64,000 nucleotides of DNA, taken from assembly GCA_900323505.1 (NCBI GenBank), contig OOIN01000042.1:124001-188000 (forward strand). Reading direction: 5' to 3'. Under the pieces are notes generated by a model. That model worked only from the letters and a program-made list of their open reading frames with translations, had not been told where the DNA came from and did not search any database. Shown here in pieces: positions 51,667-61,856 of this stretch (position 1 is the first letter of the stretch; every line of letters starts with the position of its first letter). Made by a program: the position numbers and the translations under genes. Origin of the DNA: Ustilago trichophora (lineage: Eukaryota > Basidiomycota > Ustilaginomycetes > Ustilaginales > Ustilaginaceae).

Positions 51667-53529
51667 TTAGAGCTTGACACGTGATGAGCTTGCTACAGGA
51701 ACACTATCGTAGAAGCAGGCAGGATCAATATCATTGTCTTTGATGGGGCTGAGAGGCTCACCATCATCAAGAATGTCAATGATATCTGGCCTTGCTGATG
51801 TGGTTGGGATTGCTGATGATGCCAAGGCATCATTGTTGTTATCAGCACATGCTTCGTCGCGATCATTGAGCATAGCAGGAGGTGGTAGTACCACCCACTT
51901 CTCCTGCTGTTGCTGTTTCTTCCTCCGTTCCTGTTTCTGCCGAGCAGCAATTGCTGGCTTTTTCCGGACAAGCTCCTGCTCTGCATGCTGACGAGTGATC
52001 ATGATATCTTTGGACAATATCATTTGATCACCAACTTTCTTCTTACCCTGCGTTTTCTTTGCTGCTTGCCGTCGCCAATCCTCCTGTTCCTGAAGAAGCT
52101 TATTCTCAGCTTCTAGAACAGAAATTGTAGCATGTGGACGTTCATATGCCTGCATGAGAGTTTGTTTGATTGCTTTTGCATCCCGAGGATTTGGTTCATG
52201 CCTGAAGGCGTCAAGTGCCGAGCTTACCGCCGTACTTGTTTGCGGCGGAAGGCGTTCCTGCAGCAGCGATTGCTGTGTCGTTCTGGTCCGTTGAGCTTGC
52301 TGATGCCCGGCAAGTTGGTTTAGTACCTTCTTGGCATTAGGTTTTACCGCAATCCCACAGTCGGCGAATGCTTTTTGGGCTGCAGTTGGCGTAAGCGCCT
52401 TCTCTCGTGCCTGGGCGTAGAATGTCACAAACTGAGATCTGTTGACATCCGATACTGATTGAGGTGCAAGGTTGTTTATTATTTGTTTGTACGCGGCGCT
52501 GACAGGACCAAACACCGAGACATCAAGCGGCTGCATGATGTGTGTCGAATGTGCCGGGAAGCAGAACGGAATGATACAGCGATTCCATGCAGTGACCAGA
52601 AACTTGGTACTGGTGTGTGAATTGTGGCCGTCGATGATCAACAAACGCCACTGCGATGGCGTCGAGGGCGTAGTGTTGGCGTCAAACACTGTTTTCAGCC
52701 AATCAACAGCTAGCTCTTGAGTTGTCCAGCCTCTGTCGGTCTTTGCAAAGTGCCAAGATGCAGGAACATTTGCCATTTTCTGGTGTTCGCCAACCATGTG
52801 GCTTGCGCCTTTGGTGATGATCACCAGCGGAAGTATCTGGCCACCTGTTCCGATGCATTCAATCGCCGTGGCCGATTCTCAGGTTCCTGGCTGTGCCTTA
52901 AACCGGGCTGCTTGATCGCCGGAAGGTACGATTACCTGCTCAGAACCACCTTGACCAAACCGGAATCCGGTTTCATCCATATTGTATATATTTGTTGATA
53001 GCACACTGTATTCATTCACAATCCTGCCTAATTGTTGATACCATGCTTGTATTCCATTGGCGTCTGTTCCAGTGAGCCGGGCATTATCAAGACACCGTGA
53101 CCAATGAGAGCGAATGCTTGGATGCCAAAGCAGGAATCCTTGGAGCCAATTCCGTCCGACGTCAGGAGCATCAGTGCAGCCAGGAATGCCACGTGAGACG
53201 GTGTTTGCGTAGTCCCTGATCTGCGCCGGCGTCAAAGGAAAGCCGCTGCAGGCACAGCGCCGAATGTGTTCCAGAAGCGCTGTCTCCGCTGCAGGCGTAA
53301 GTGCCTGCATGGAAGCATGACCTTCCCTGATTGTCAGAACACCGGAAAGTCGGCCACGCAGTGTTGACTCAGGCACACTGTTTGCAGCCGCTGCTTTACG
53401 GATGCTGGAGAATGTTCCATTGCCAAGCTCAGCAGCTGCTTGTTGAAGCCGAGCTTCTTGTTGATCACAATCAGCAGCACGAGCAGCACGAGATGCAGTG
53501 GAGCGCTTTGAAATTGATGGTGTTGTCAT
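51667..53529 (-). pseudogene. pogo-type DDE transposase broken by an in-frame TGA
   Basis: The frame runs from the ATG at 53529 (MTTPSISKR) to 51667, about 620 codons, interrupted only by a TGA at 52879-52881. The N-terminal part has a pogo/psq helix-turn-helix ('FSSIRKAAAANSVPESTLRG') and a CENP-B/Tc5-type HTH ('RNWLQGFLLWHPSIRSHWSR'). The DDE_1 core shows the first Asp in 'NIYNMDETGF', the second in 'LLIIDGHNSHTS' and the third in 'HIMQPLDVSVFGP', all intact. After the stop the frame continues with family-like 'ESATAIECIGTGGQILPLVI', so one nonsense change (e.g. CGA to TGA) rather than a frameshift breaks it. The C-terminal ~200 residues are Gln/Lys-rich. Pogo transposases move DNA by cut-and-paste at TA sites. 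Confidence 0.88.
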
Positions 53530-53714
53530 TGCAATGTGAGAAATGCTGTTTGATATGGTTTGATTACAGATGTCAGCAGTGATTGTGATAAGGTTGATGC
53601 CGAAGGTCGGAACGGAATGCAAGTTGGTGGGGCTCATGTAAGGCACAAACAATGCGGACACCATCATGCAAGTCACTACCATCAAACACGGTGGGGATTT
53701 TTGAAATTGGTCAG

Positions 53715-53751
53715 TGCGCGATTAATACAGGCGCGCGACTAATACATGAAT
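53715..53751 (-). repeat. Right terminal inverted repeat
   Basis: Reverse complement of the left repeat with three internal mismatches (T/C, C/T, G/A when aligned). It also holds two copies of the GTATTAxTCGCGC unit. Confidence 0.85.
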
Positions 53752-53882
53752 TACGTTACCAAGAATCAACAGCTTGACTTAAGATTAACATTCTTTGCAC
53801 AAACACCACTCACAAAGAGAAAAGGAGGACAATGAAGGATGTTATTGAGAACGCCTGTGGGCGAGGATCGAGTGAAGAAACG

Positions 53883-56800
53883 CTAGACTGGAGCTTGCAA
53901 GGCAACAAAAGCGGCGGTATCTCTAGCGTTTTCCAAGTCAGCCAAAACGTTTTTATAAGTACCTAAACCAGGTACTGCATGTAACATCCTACCGAAACCC
54001 TCTAATAAGACATTAAAGTTGTCCATGAGCAAAGACAACTCTTTCTCGTTTCTTGGAACGGCGATTAAGTGATCCCAAATTTCGTCATGCAATTGTTGAC
54101 TGCTCAATTTTAAAACATCTGCCACCATTGCAGGGTACGGATGACGCCACGGAGCATTTGCCGAGTCTTCAATAGGTGTAAATTCTCCTTCTCTTGTCGA
54201 AGAAGAAGAAGAAGAAGAAGAAGAAGAGGGGGAAGATGGACCTGATCGTCGACGATAAAAAGCTCCTTTACGAGATTTTCCATCGGTTGTAGGAGGGGGA
54301 GGCGATGCACGGCCTATCTTGGCAGAAGCTTCGAGTTTGACAGATTCGGCATTGATCAGAGACGCCATTCGTGCCATACCGAGAGCAGCAGATCGACCAA
54401 TGATGCGTCGTTCAACGGATGAGAGTAGCATGATCGATCGAAGTTGCTGTTGAGGTACGCAAGGTATCGCATTCGCAGGCGAGGTGGATGCCGAGGGAGG
54501 CGAACCATTCGAAGATCCTCCAGACCCATTCGTTTGAGAAGGAGAGGATCCTTTTCTCCCCCCAGTAGGTGGACTGCTCATCGACATTGGCGAAAAGGAA
54601 ACATTCACCCCTCCCCCATTCGCCCCATTCCCCCCACTCCCCCCACTCCCCCCATTCGCCTTTCCACCAGTCGTACCATTCGCAGCATTAAACGCCTGAA
54701 TCAACTCCAACTCCTTCTGTTCAATCTTTTTCGCCAACTGTGTAAAATGCAATACCCCTAGATGGATATGAATCACAAAGAAGGACAACATGGTCCTCGC
54801 CTGTCTCGACAGATGAACAAACTCGTCGAGCGCCTTTGCGATGAGATGGTCAAAGATGTTGTGAAACAATCGAATCGCTTCGATGACGTTCATGACCATT
54901 TTCTCAATCTTGTCAGAGACGATGCTGCCGCCACCGTGGATGAGCGCTTGGATGGGGTCGGTCATGCTGAGTAGGCCTTCGGTGGCGGTGTGGAGCACTC
55001 CGACACGACGCCAGATGTAGACTTCGACTGCGGTGCCCCAAGCTACGCCGAGAAGGACCACTTGCTCGTTGAGCCCGCCGCCGGGGTTGTTGATGTTGAT
55101 GATGGGCGCGTTGGTAGGGCCGGGGGCGTCGGGATCGTTGGCTCCGATTAGCACGTCAAAGGGGATAGCGTTGGCTAGCGCACCAGGATTGCGGAGTAGA
55201 GCGGGGATCAGATCGCGAGCGCATGCTGCTCGCTCCATGATGCGGCGTGACATCTCGGTGTCGACGGGGAAAGAGCCGCCTTCTTCGGATTCTTCGTGCA
55301 TGTACGACTCGGATGTTCCCGGAAAGGCTCCAGGTGGCGCCTGTCGAGAGGGGAGAAGGTTGAGCGCGTCCTGCATCGCAAACAAGGCCTCAGCTGTACG
55401 GTCGGGAGGGCTCGTGTCGCTTCCTGGAGAAGGGACGGGCCCATGGGCGACGCCAGGATCGGTGCCAGATCCGATACCCGACGATTGGTAGACCAAATTG
55501 TCCTCGCGCATGCTGGAACGTCGACCTTGGGAAACATGGGTCACAGTATCGATCAACAGTCCGAACCAACCTAGTGATTCTGCCAGACCCATGAGATCGG
55601 TTGCAATCCGTCGCTGTCCAATCACCTGCGGATTGCCACTAAGCAGAGGGTTCTTGGAAGCCTTGTCGACGGTGCGAACGAGGTCTCTGCATCGCTTTAC
55701 GAACCACTCGAGATGCCTGGATGCCGTCTCTAGCGCAAACGCGGCGTCCTCAGCAGCATCTGCGCCGGAACGAGATCCTCCCTCGGCGAGCGCACCCGGC
55801 GGGGGAGCCGTGACACCGAACAAGAACAAGCCATAGGCAATACGACAAGACCTTCTCGGTGCCAATTGCAAGATCAGCGATCGTGCGCGCTTCCAAGCTG
55901 CGGTAGCGATGCGATCGTGTGCATCACGATAGTTTTTGCCATCCGCTGCATTGCGCAAAGCTGCATCGGCGGACGAAGAAGTCATCTCGTCATCGAGACG
56001 GAACTGACAGGCATACGCAAGCATGGCCGCTTTCACTGCTTCATCGATCATCAAATCCCTCTTGGATCTACGCCAGCCTCCAGGACCCATACCGACGAGG
56101 TCGGAAAAGATGTCGTTAAAGTGGGCCGAAGCTTCGTGCGCCGATCCCTGTCCACGGGGTTGAGCGTTTGTGGGCGTCTGCTGTGGCTTTTCGCCCCAAA
56201 CACCCATCTCTCCTCCGAGATGGTCGAGACCATAGACGAGGTAGAAGAGGTTGGGCTGGTGTTCTTTGCGTTCGGATGGGGCGTCGACGTGCCACGAGGC
56301 CCAGAGCCGTTGAGACAGATTGAGTGCGTCCAGGCCGATGGCGCTCTTGATGTAGGCGCCAAGGTCGCCGTCGGTGCGCAGAGGTGAACAGGCCCTTGAG
56401 AGCCACAGATTGGCGTTGGGCTCCACCGTGTGGACGTAGAGACGCATGCGATTGGTGGTGAGAAGCAACGAATCGGCGCGCATGGCAAAGCGAACGTTGG
56501 GACCTGTAGTCGATAGCATCTGAGACTCGCTACGGCTCTGAAAAGTCTTGATGAGCTGATCTCGAGCCTCGTTGCTCTGTGCATCGGGGGAGCTGCCTTC
56601 ACTTGACACCGACTTGGAGCGCATGCCATTCTCGGACGAGTCGTCTGCAATGGCACGCTTCTTGCTGCCTTGAAGAGGAGGTTCATCCTTGATAGTTTGA
56701 GCCGCTTGCTTGCTCTCTCGCACCGAGTCGGCAAAGTTGGTGGTACATTCGATACCTCTTCGCTGACAGTTGGAGCAGACGAGCTTGGTGTTGTTGGATG

Positions 56801-57965
56801 CGTTACTGGATTCTTGGCCGGCATCGGACATCTTGCGCTTGTCACCCGTGTTGCCATTTGTGGCTTGATCTTCATCTGCAGCAGTAGCGTGAGAGATGTC
56901 GTTGCCATCTGCGTCGAGTCGCAACTGGAAGTCACAACCACGCTTGGATGCACGACACTGGTCACAACTGATGTTTTGCCTTCGACGTGTTCGACGACGT
57001 GGTGGGATGGCGTCTCTCGAGCCTGTTGCCAAATTTTGGCTGGTGCTGGCACCGTTGGCATCTTGAGCTGATTGCGAGACATTGTTATCCTTGGAAGCGA
57101 TGCCTTCAAAGTCGGCTTCCGACTTGATCTCGGTGAAACGCGAAAAACCGGCATCGTCAAGGATGGCAGCAGCCGAGTCAAATGTATCCGAGCCGCCGTT
57201 AGGACCAGGATTGGATGTGAAGGGTTCAAAGTAGCCGGCCTGTGCGGTCGAGAAGCCGTTGGAAGGATCATTGGGTTCTGACGAGATAGGGCCGATGAGA
57301 TTCAAATCGAGGGGCATGGTGCCATCCGCTGGCCACATGGTTCCTGGTGGGGCGACCGAATAGAAGGGCTCATCGAGGGTCTGTCCAGCAATGTAGGCCT
57401 CGGCGATGGGGTCTTCGAATGTGGTGAGGTAGGTTGCCTTTGCATCTGTGAGTTGGTGTTTGGGGCGTTGTGGAAGCAAGGGTTGGTGTAGTGAGCTCGA
57501 GCTTGCTGGAAAGTGATGCGAAGAGGGCAGGTTTGAGCCGATTGCGGAGGGATTGAGCGACTGAGGAGGAAGAGATTGTTGTTGCATAGATGTGGCATGT
57601 TGTGATGCTATCGAGGGAGTCTGAGATGATGGCGAAAACATGGGTTGAGATGGTTGAGGACGACCACTGGGCGAGCTGAAGGGAGGTGACTGGAAAGTAA
57701 AGTGCTGCTGCTGCTGCGGTGTGATGGGTGACTGCAAATGCGGATGTGGCTGAGGATGAAAGTGCGACTGGAGATTGGCAAAGTTTGGCATGGGCTGATT
57801 CTCAAAGTCGGTGCGCGGTACACCTTGTTGGAAAGCGTGTGCATGTTGCTGCTGCTGTTGTTGTTGTTGTTGTTGTTGCTGCTGCTGCTGATCATCGCTA
57901 AACTGTTGTGGGACCAAGTTGACAGGTTGAGAGCTAAACATGTTGTCTTGGGAAGGAGGCTGCAT
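53883..57965 (-). CDS. Zn2Cys6 fungal transcription factor with an enlarged zinc-cluster loop
   Basis: A 1360-residue putative nuclear regulator. The zinc cluster has all six cysteines (C334, C337, C344, C397, C400, C407), preceded by the basic stretch 'RRRTRRR'. The spacing between the third and fourth Cys is 52 residues instead of the usual 5-12. A polyQ run (26-40) and Gln/Pro/Ser-rich sequence lie N-terminal. The central region (about 495-1050) looks like the helical fungal-specific regulatory domain ('RLYVHTVEPNANLWLSRACS', 'LFYLVYGLDHLGGEMGVWG'). A Gly/Asn-rich insert near 1150-1220 and a Ser run near 1280 follow. Target genes are unknown. It lies between two PKS genes but also next to housekeeping genes, so control of the PKS genes is only a possibility. 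Single exon, start at 57965. Confidence 0.87.
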   Translation of the reverse strand: MQPPSQDNMFSSQPVNLVPQQFSDDQQQQQQQQQQQQQQQHAHAFQQGVPRTDFENQPMPNFANLQSHFHPQPHPHLQSPITPQQQQHFTFQSPPFSSPSGRPQPSQPMFSPSSQTPSIASQHATSMQQQSLPPQSLNPSAIGSNLPSSHHFPASSSSLHQPLLPQRPKHQLTDAKATYLTTFEDPIAEAYIAGQTLDEPFYSVAPPGTMWPADGTMPLDLNLIGPISSEPNDPSNGFSTAQAGYFEPFTSNPGPNGGSDTFDSAAAILDDAGFSRFTEIKSEADFEGIASKDNNVSQSAQDANGASTSQNLATGSRDAIPPRRRTRRRQNISCDQCRASKRGCDFQLRLDADGNDISHATAADEDQATNGNTGDKRKMSDAGQESSNASNNTKLVCSNCQRRGIECTTNFADSVRESKQAAQTIKDEPPLQGSKKRAIADDSSENGMRSKSVSSEGSSPDAQSNEARDQLIKTFQSRSESQMLSTTGPNVRFAMRADSLLLTTNRMRLYVHTVEPNANLWLSRACSPLRTDGDLGAYIKSAIGLDALNLSQRLWASWHVDAPSERKEHQPNLFYLVYGLDHLGGEMGVWGEKPQQTPTNAQPRGQGSAHEASAHFNDIFSDLVGMGPGGWRRSKRDLMIDEAVKAAMLAYACQFRLDDEMTSSSADAALRNAADGKNYRDAHDRIATAAWKRARSLILQLAPRRSCRIAYGLFLFGVTAPPPGALAEGGSRSGADAAEDAAFALETASRHLEWFVKRCRDLVRTVDKASKNPLLSGNPQVIGQRRIATDLMGLAESLGWFGLLIDTVTHVSQGRRSSMREDNLVYQSSGIGSGTDPGVAHGPVPSPGSDTSPPDRTAEALFAMQDALNLLPSRQAPPGAFPGTSESYMHEESEEGGSFPVDTEMSRRIMERAACARDLIPALLRNPGALANAIPFDVLIGANDPDAPGPTNAPIININNPGGGLNEQVVLLGVAWGTAVEVYIWRRVGVLHTATEGLLSMTDPIQALIHGGGSIVSDKIEKMVMNVIEAIRLFHNIFDHLIAKALDEFVHLSRQARTMLSFFVIHIHLGVLHFTQLAKKIEQKELELIQAFNAANGTTGGKANGGSGGSGGNGANGGGVNVSFSPMSMSSPPTGGRKGSSPSQTNGSGGSSNGSPPSASTSPANAIPCVPQQQLRSIMLLSSVERRIIGRSAALGMARMASLINAESVKLEASAKIGRASPPPPTTDGKSRKGAFYRRRSGPSSPSSSSSSSSSSTREGEFTPIEDSANAPWRHPYPAMVADVLKLSSQQLHDEIWDHLIAVPRNEKELSLLMDNFNVLLEGFGRMLHAVPGLGTYKNVLADLENARDTAAFVALQAPV

Positions 57966-59234
57966 GGTGGTGGTGGATGACCACTGGGGCCAAAAGATGA
58001 ATGGAATCGACTAGGGATGGGTGGATGGCTGGTGCAAGACACGGTTGTGAGAGTAGAAATTTTGGTGTCGTTCTGACTGTACTTGATTGGCGCGGTGAGC
58101 TGAATCAAGAGCGAGGCTCAGGATACATTGTCGAGCGGGGGGGCTTATAAAGATGTCGGAAGCACAGAGAAGAGTGAAGTTTCCAAGGCTCGATCAGAAG
58201 GGTCCAAGGCTGCGTTTTGGATGAAAGAAAGGATCCGAGCGAGATGAAGCTGGACAGTGTTGGAAGCTCGAAAGCTGCGCAGGCCGACTTGAGAAGGACC
58301 AATTGAAGGTTTTACCGAGTGCTCGTGATGATGGGATGAGAAAAGAGGTGCGAAGGGCCAAAGTGTAGAGTTGGGCGACGATGGATGGGAGACTGAGAGA
58401 AGCTCGGTGGGACGGGCAGACAGACGGATTCTGTGAATAACCGCGATGTATGGCGATGAAGAGGACAATAAATTAACGTGGGCAAAAAGCAAGGGCAGAG
58501 AGAACGGGAATCCGAGAAGCCGATGCCGATGTGGGGTGGATGGTGAAGATGTATCCGGCGGTAGTTGTCTCGAAAGAGAGAGAGAGAGAGAGAGAGAGAT
58601 GTGAATGAAATGCAGCGTAGAATGAAGCGCGTTGAAGACCAAGCAGAGTGGGTTGGATTGTGGAGAACGTTGAAAGGTTGAGGATGATGATGGAGTTAAG
58701 ATGGAATCGACTGAGCGACTCGTGTGCCAAGCTATGAGCTGCTTGCAAACAGCACCGACAATGTGGATGGACAGCCAAAAAGAGAGAGAGAGAGAGAGAG
58801 CCACAGGCGAGGATTAGCTGCAGCTGAGCGCAATTGAGCGCAAAATGCATTTTGAATTGCCATAGAATAAAAAAAAAAAAGAATCAGAGTGAAAAGATGC
58901 CTTTGCAAAGGGTCTCAGCTTGATTATTGAAATGCGGAGAACGAGCGAGGTGGGGAAATTAACTGTACAATTCAAAACAAAGTCAAACCACAGAGTGCGA
59001 GCTGCATGGAAAGTCGATCCGAATGTACCACTCGGCACTCGATCAGTGTCTTTACCTTTCCGAATTTTGCGGGGCCTACGCGCCGACCAAAAAGGTATTA
59101 ATAAAACCAACGCCACCTAAATCCATCCATTCACCATCTGAATGCTATTGCTAGTGCGTGCATACCATTTCATTGCCATAAGCATTGCATGATGAAATGC
59201 GGCGATTAGCAGATCAACCAACACATGCTCGCAA
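57966..59234. other. 1.27 kb intergenic region
   Basis: 5' region of the zinc-cluster gene (-) and 3' region of NDC1 (-). Two GA runs (58575-58599 and 58780-58800) lie in a purine-rich stretch. No gene is supported. Confidence 0.5.
58575..58599. repeat. (GA)n microsatellite
   Basis: About 12 GA units upstream of the zinc-cluster gene, on its template side. A second run is near 58780-58800. Confidence 0.93.
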
Positions 59235-61247
59235 TCAGCTCAAACAATCCGATAGCTTGACTTCAAGCTCGGTGCCCAACTGCAGCTCAAACTTGGAAAA
59301 CGTCTCGAGGATCTCTCGAATCGAAGCTCTCAAACTCAGATCCACGCTCTCTGCTCCGCTACTCTTCCATGCTTCCCTCAACTCCTCCTGCTGTTGCTGT
59401 TGCTGCTGTTGCTGTCGTTGGCTATTTTCGTTGCTACTCTTGTTCTCTCCATCTCCTTGCTTGGCTTGTTGGCCAATCTTGTCGTTAAGCCCGCTGTTGA
59501 GCTGCGCTTCGAGCTTCCCCAGCTGGTCATCGATTTCCATGGCACGCTGTTCAAGCTCAAGCCCAAACCGGCGGATCTCGCGATCCAGATCCACCATCGC
59601 CACCAGCACTCGCTTGATGTCCTTCTGTACCGTTCCATAAGGGTCTTCAGCAAGACTGTGGCACAAGAGCTCTTTCAGAGCCAACACTGCACCCACCGTA
59701 CGAGCTGCATCACGGCCCACAATCGAGGTCGCATCAGATGCTGGCGATTCTCCAAGCAAAGCTTGGCGTCGTCGTGGTCCAAAGAGCACATGCTTTGCAT
59801 CGGCGGGCAAAAGCTTCCATGCGATCGTAATGACGCCTGTGATGGCCTTGGTGAGGCTCTGGATGCTGACCAAGGATGATGGATTTGCTGCTGGCCTGAC
59901 TGCATTCGCACTGGCGGGGCCAGAGGATCCCCCAAGGGCTGCAGAGGTCTGGGTGGCGGAAGCGCCTTGCTGTGGTGCGCTTTGACCCGCCGCCAATTGG
60001 TCCCAGATCGTGGGTCTCGGCTGTGTGCTGCTCTTTTGTTGCTGCTGTTGAAGCGTCTGCTGCGATGCTGGTTGCGCCGAGGCTTGGCTTGTAGCCACCG
60101 GCTGCCCCCGTCGGACTATAAACTGCTTTTGCGCGTCGAGCAACGCCAGGCATCGATCCCTGATATGCGTCCAAGCCGTAATGTCAGAGTTGACATCTCG
60201 ATAGATAGCAGCACGGCTCTCCTTGTCGCCCGCACTGAGACGAGCCACCTCCGAGAATGCATGGTTGGAAAAGAAGACGATCGCTTCGTCGATCCCGTCC
60301 AACAACAGTCGATTTGGGTTCTTGGCGTACTTGCTGAGAGCCGGCAACGGATGCGAGAGGTAAACGTCCAACAGCAGATACGCCGTATCCACCGCACACA
60401 CAGCGCCAATGCTGAACAAGGTGGCACGGATCGACACCTCAAAGTAGCCAAAGTCAACACGGAACGACGGCACCAGCAGTCTTCGCATCAGTCCTCGCGT
60501 ACCCAGCACGAGCAGCACTGCGCTCCACACGCGAATGCGGATGATGCTGTACAGCACGAGACTCGATGTCGACGTCAGGGCTGCTGCAGCCACTGCTTTG
60601 GGGAGTCGAGAGCTAAACGCAGCGACAACCCGGTCCTTGATGGTGACAATGGCGTCGGAAGATAGCGCTGCTGCATCGAAGACAGGTGCTGCGGCTGTCT
60701 CGGGTGATGGCAAGCATCGAAACAAGATGGCGTATACAGCTCCAAGGATAGCTGAATGACCAAGCAGATAGAGGAATCGTTCGTTAAGGTAGAAAGAGCC
60801 ATGCGACTCGACCCAGATTTGAGGACCCCATCCGCCCGATTGCCAAGTGAGAAGTGCTGCATAGCCTAATGCGAGCATGATAAAGGCGGCGATATGTTGA
60901 TAGATCGAGTGCAGTGTAGATGCGTTCGAGAGCGCTGCCGAGAATTGCTGGGCTTTGCAAGACGCCAATCGAGCAGGTGGAGTGGTAATTCTTGACAAAT
61001 TTCGCTTCCGCCTAGCCAGCAGAGGCAACACCCCAACACCGAAGGACGTCAAGCTGACAGCAACGGTCAATGGCGATACCAGCGAGAGCGAGACAGTCTT
61101 GAGCAGTGCCGATGTCAAGAGCAGGTGCCATGCAATCGCACTCAAAAGGAAGGCCCTCGTCTGTCGTGGCTGCAAGGCAATCTTGACCACATCGCGATAC
61201 TTGGACGGCAACTGCGCCTGAGGCACGGCCGCAAGACCAGAGGGCAT
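59235..61247 (-). CDS. NDC1: NDC1-type transmembrane nucleoporin
   Basis: A 670-residue membrane protein of the Ndc1 family, an integral nuclear-pore and spindle-pole-body anchor in the nuclear envelope. About six hydrophobic segments fill the first ~300 residues (e.g. 'AFLLSAIAWHLLLTSALL', 'IAAFIMLALGYAALLTW', 'LLGHSAILGAVYAILFRC'). These are followed by the cytoplasmic/lumenal block 'AVDTAYLLLDVYLSHPLPAL' and 'NRLLLDGIDEAIVFFSNHAF', with 'AIYRDVNSDITAWTHIRDRC', typical of the family. A Gln/Ser-rich linker (about 385-450) and polyQ near 615-625 precede the C-terminal helical end. Identification rests on the segment pattern and these blocks. The ATG at 61247 gives a plausible short N-terminus before helix 1. 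Confidence 0.82.
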   Translation of the reverse strand: MPSGLAAVPQAQLPSKYRDVVKIALQPRQTRAFLLSAIAWHLLLTSALLKTVSLSLVSPLTVAVSLTSFGVGVLPLLARRKRNLSRITTPPARLASCKAQQFSAALSNASTLHSIYQHIAAFIMLALGYAALLTWQSGGWGPQIWVESHGSFYLNERFLYLLGHSAILGAVYAILFRCLPSPETAAAPVFDAAALSSDAIVTIKDRVVAAFSSRLPKAVAAAALTSTSSLVLYSIIRIRVWSAVLLVLGTRGLMRRLLVPSFRVDFGYFEVSIRATLFSIGAVCAVDTAYLLLDVYLSHPLPALSKYAKNPNRLLLDGIDEAIVFFSNHAFSEVARLSAGDKESRAAIYRDVNSDITAWTHIRDRCLALLDAQKQFIVRRGQPVATSQASAQPASQQTLQQQQQKSSTQPRPTIWDQLAAGQSAPQQGASATQTSAALGGSSGPASANAVRPAANPSSLVSIQSLTKAITGVITIAWKLLPADAKHVLFGPRRRQALLGESPASDATSIVGRDAARTVGAVLALKELLCHSLAEDPYGTVQKDIKRVLVAMVDLDREIRRFGLELEQRAMEIDDQLGKLEAQLNSGLNDKIGQQAKQGDGENKSSNENSQRQQQQQQQQQEELREAWKSSGAESVDLSLRASIREILETFSKFELQLGTELEVKLSDCLS

Positions 61248-61856
61248 TACTTGGATCCTTTTTTCGTTGGACTGTCAAAAAGCCTCGATGGCTTTGACCT
61301 GAGCTTCTGAGATGGCGAAGGAAGGAAGCTGAGTGCTAAGTCACAGAGAGAGAGTGTGTGTGTGTTGTTGTGTTGATGTTGATCTGTGTCCTTGTTGTGA
61401 ACTTTTTTTTTTTTTTCGGCGTGTGGAGTTGGGACCGCGTTCTTCTCAGCATCGACCTTCTTCTCGCGCGAGTTAAGATGGCTTCAATCGCAAATTGCAG
61501 CCCAAAATTGAAGCTCTGCCCCGTGATCACCCTCTTCTTAACAGCAGCAGCTGCGCTCTTTCCGCCTTTCCCTTCTTCCGAGACAAAAGAAAAAAGAAAA
61601 AATAGGGCAACAGGAAATTGGCAAAGCAGCAGCTTTTTGGCTGTCTGACAGTTGACTGGCAGTTGACTGTTGGCTGTTTGGCGAACTTTCTTCTCAACGC
61701 TTCAAAAGTCAAGATTCCCATCCTTGTCGTTCTCGTTTGTCGGAGAGATCAGCCATCATCACAGCATTCACCTCCACCATCTTTCACCTGTCCTGATCAT
61801 CCAGCTTCATCATTGCTGTGCTTTGAAAGCATATATACATTGCATTCCCTTCAGCC
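61248..61856. other. Intergenic region between divergent genes
   Basis: Shared promoter region of NDC1 (-) and the SOD-fold gene (+), with a GA/GT run near 61345-61363 and a TATATA element at 61832-61837. I see no coding sequence. Confidence 0.5.

Larger units (their letters stand above)
51496..53751 (-). mobile_element. pogo/Fot1-like DNA transposon, about 2.26 kb, with inverted repeats
   Basis: A complete-looking class II element. The ends are inverted repeats of about 37 bp starting ATTCATGTATTAGTCG, each flanked by TA (51494-51495 and 53752-53753), the target-site duplication expected of Tc1/mariner/pogo elements. Inside is a transposase reading frame on the minus strand (51667-53529) broken by one in-frame stop. 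The insertion sits about 415 bp after the PKS stop codon and about 130 bp from the 3' end of the zinc-cluster regulator. Confidence 0.85.

Noticed and set aside
51667..52824. Two separate transposon genes
   Set aside because: Both open frames are in the same reading frame, separated only by one TGA, and together make one transposase.
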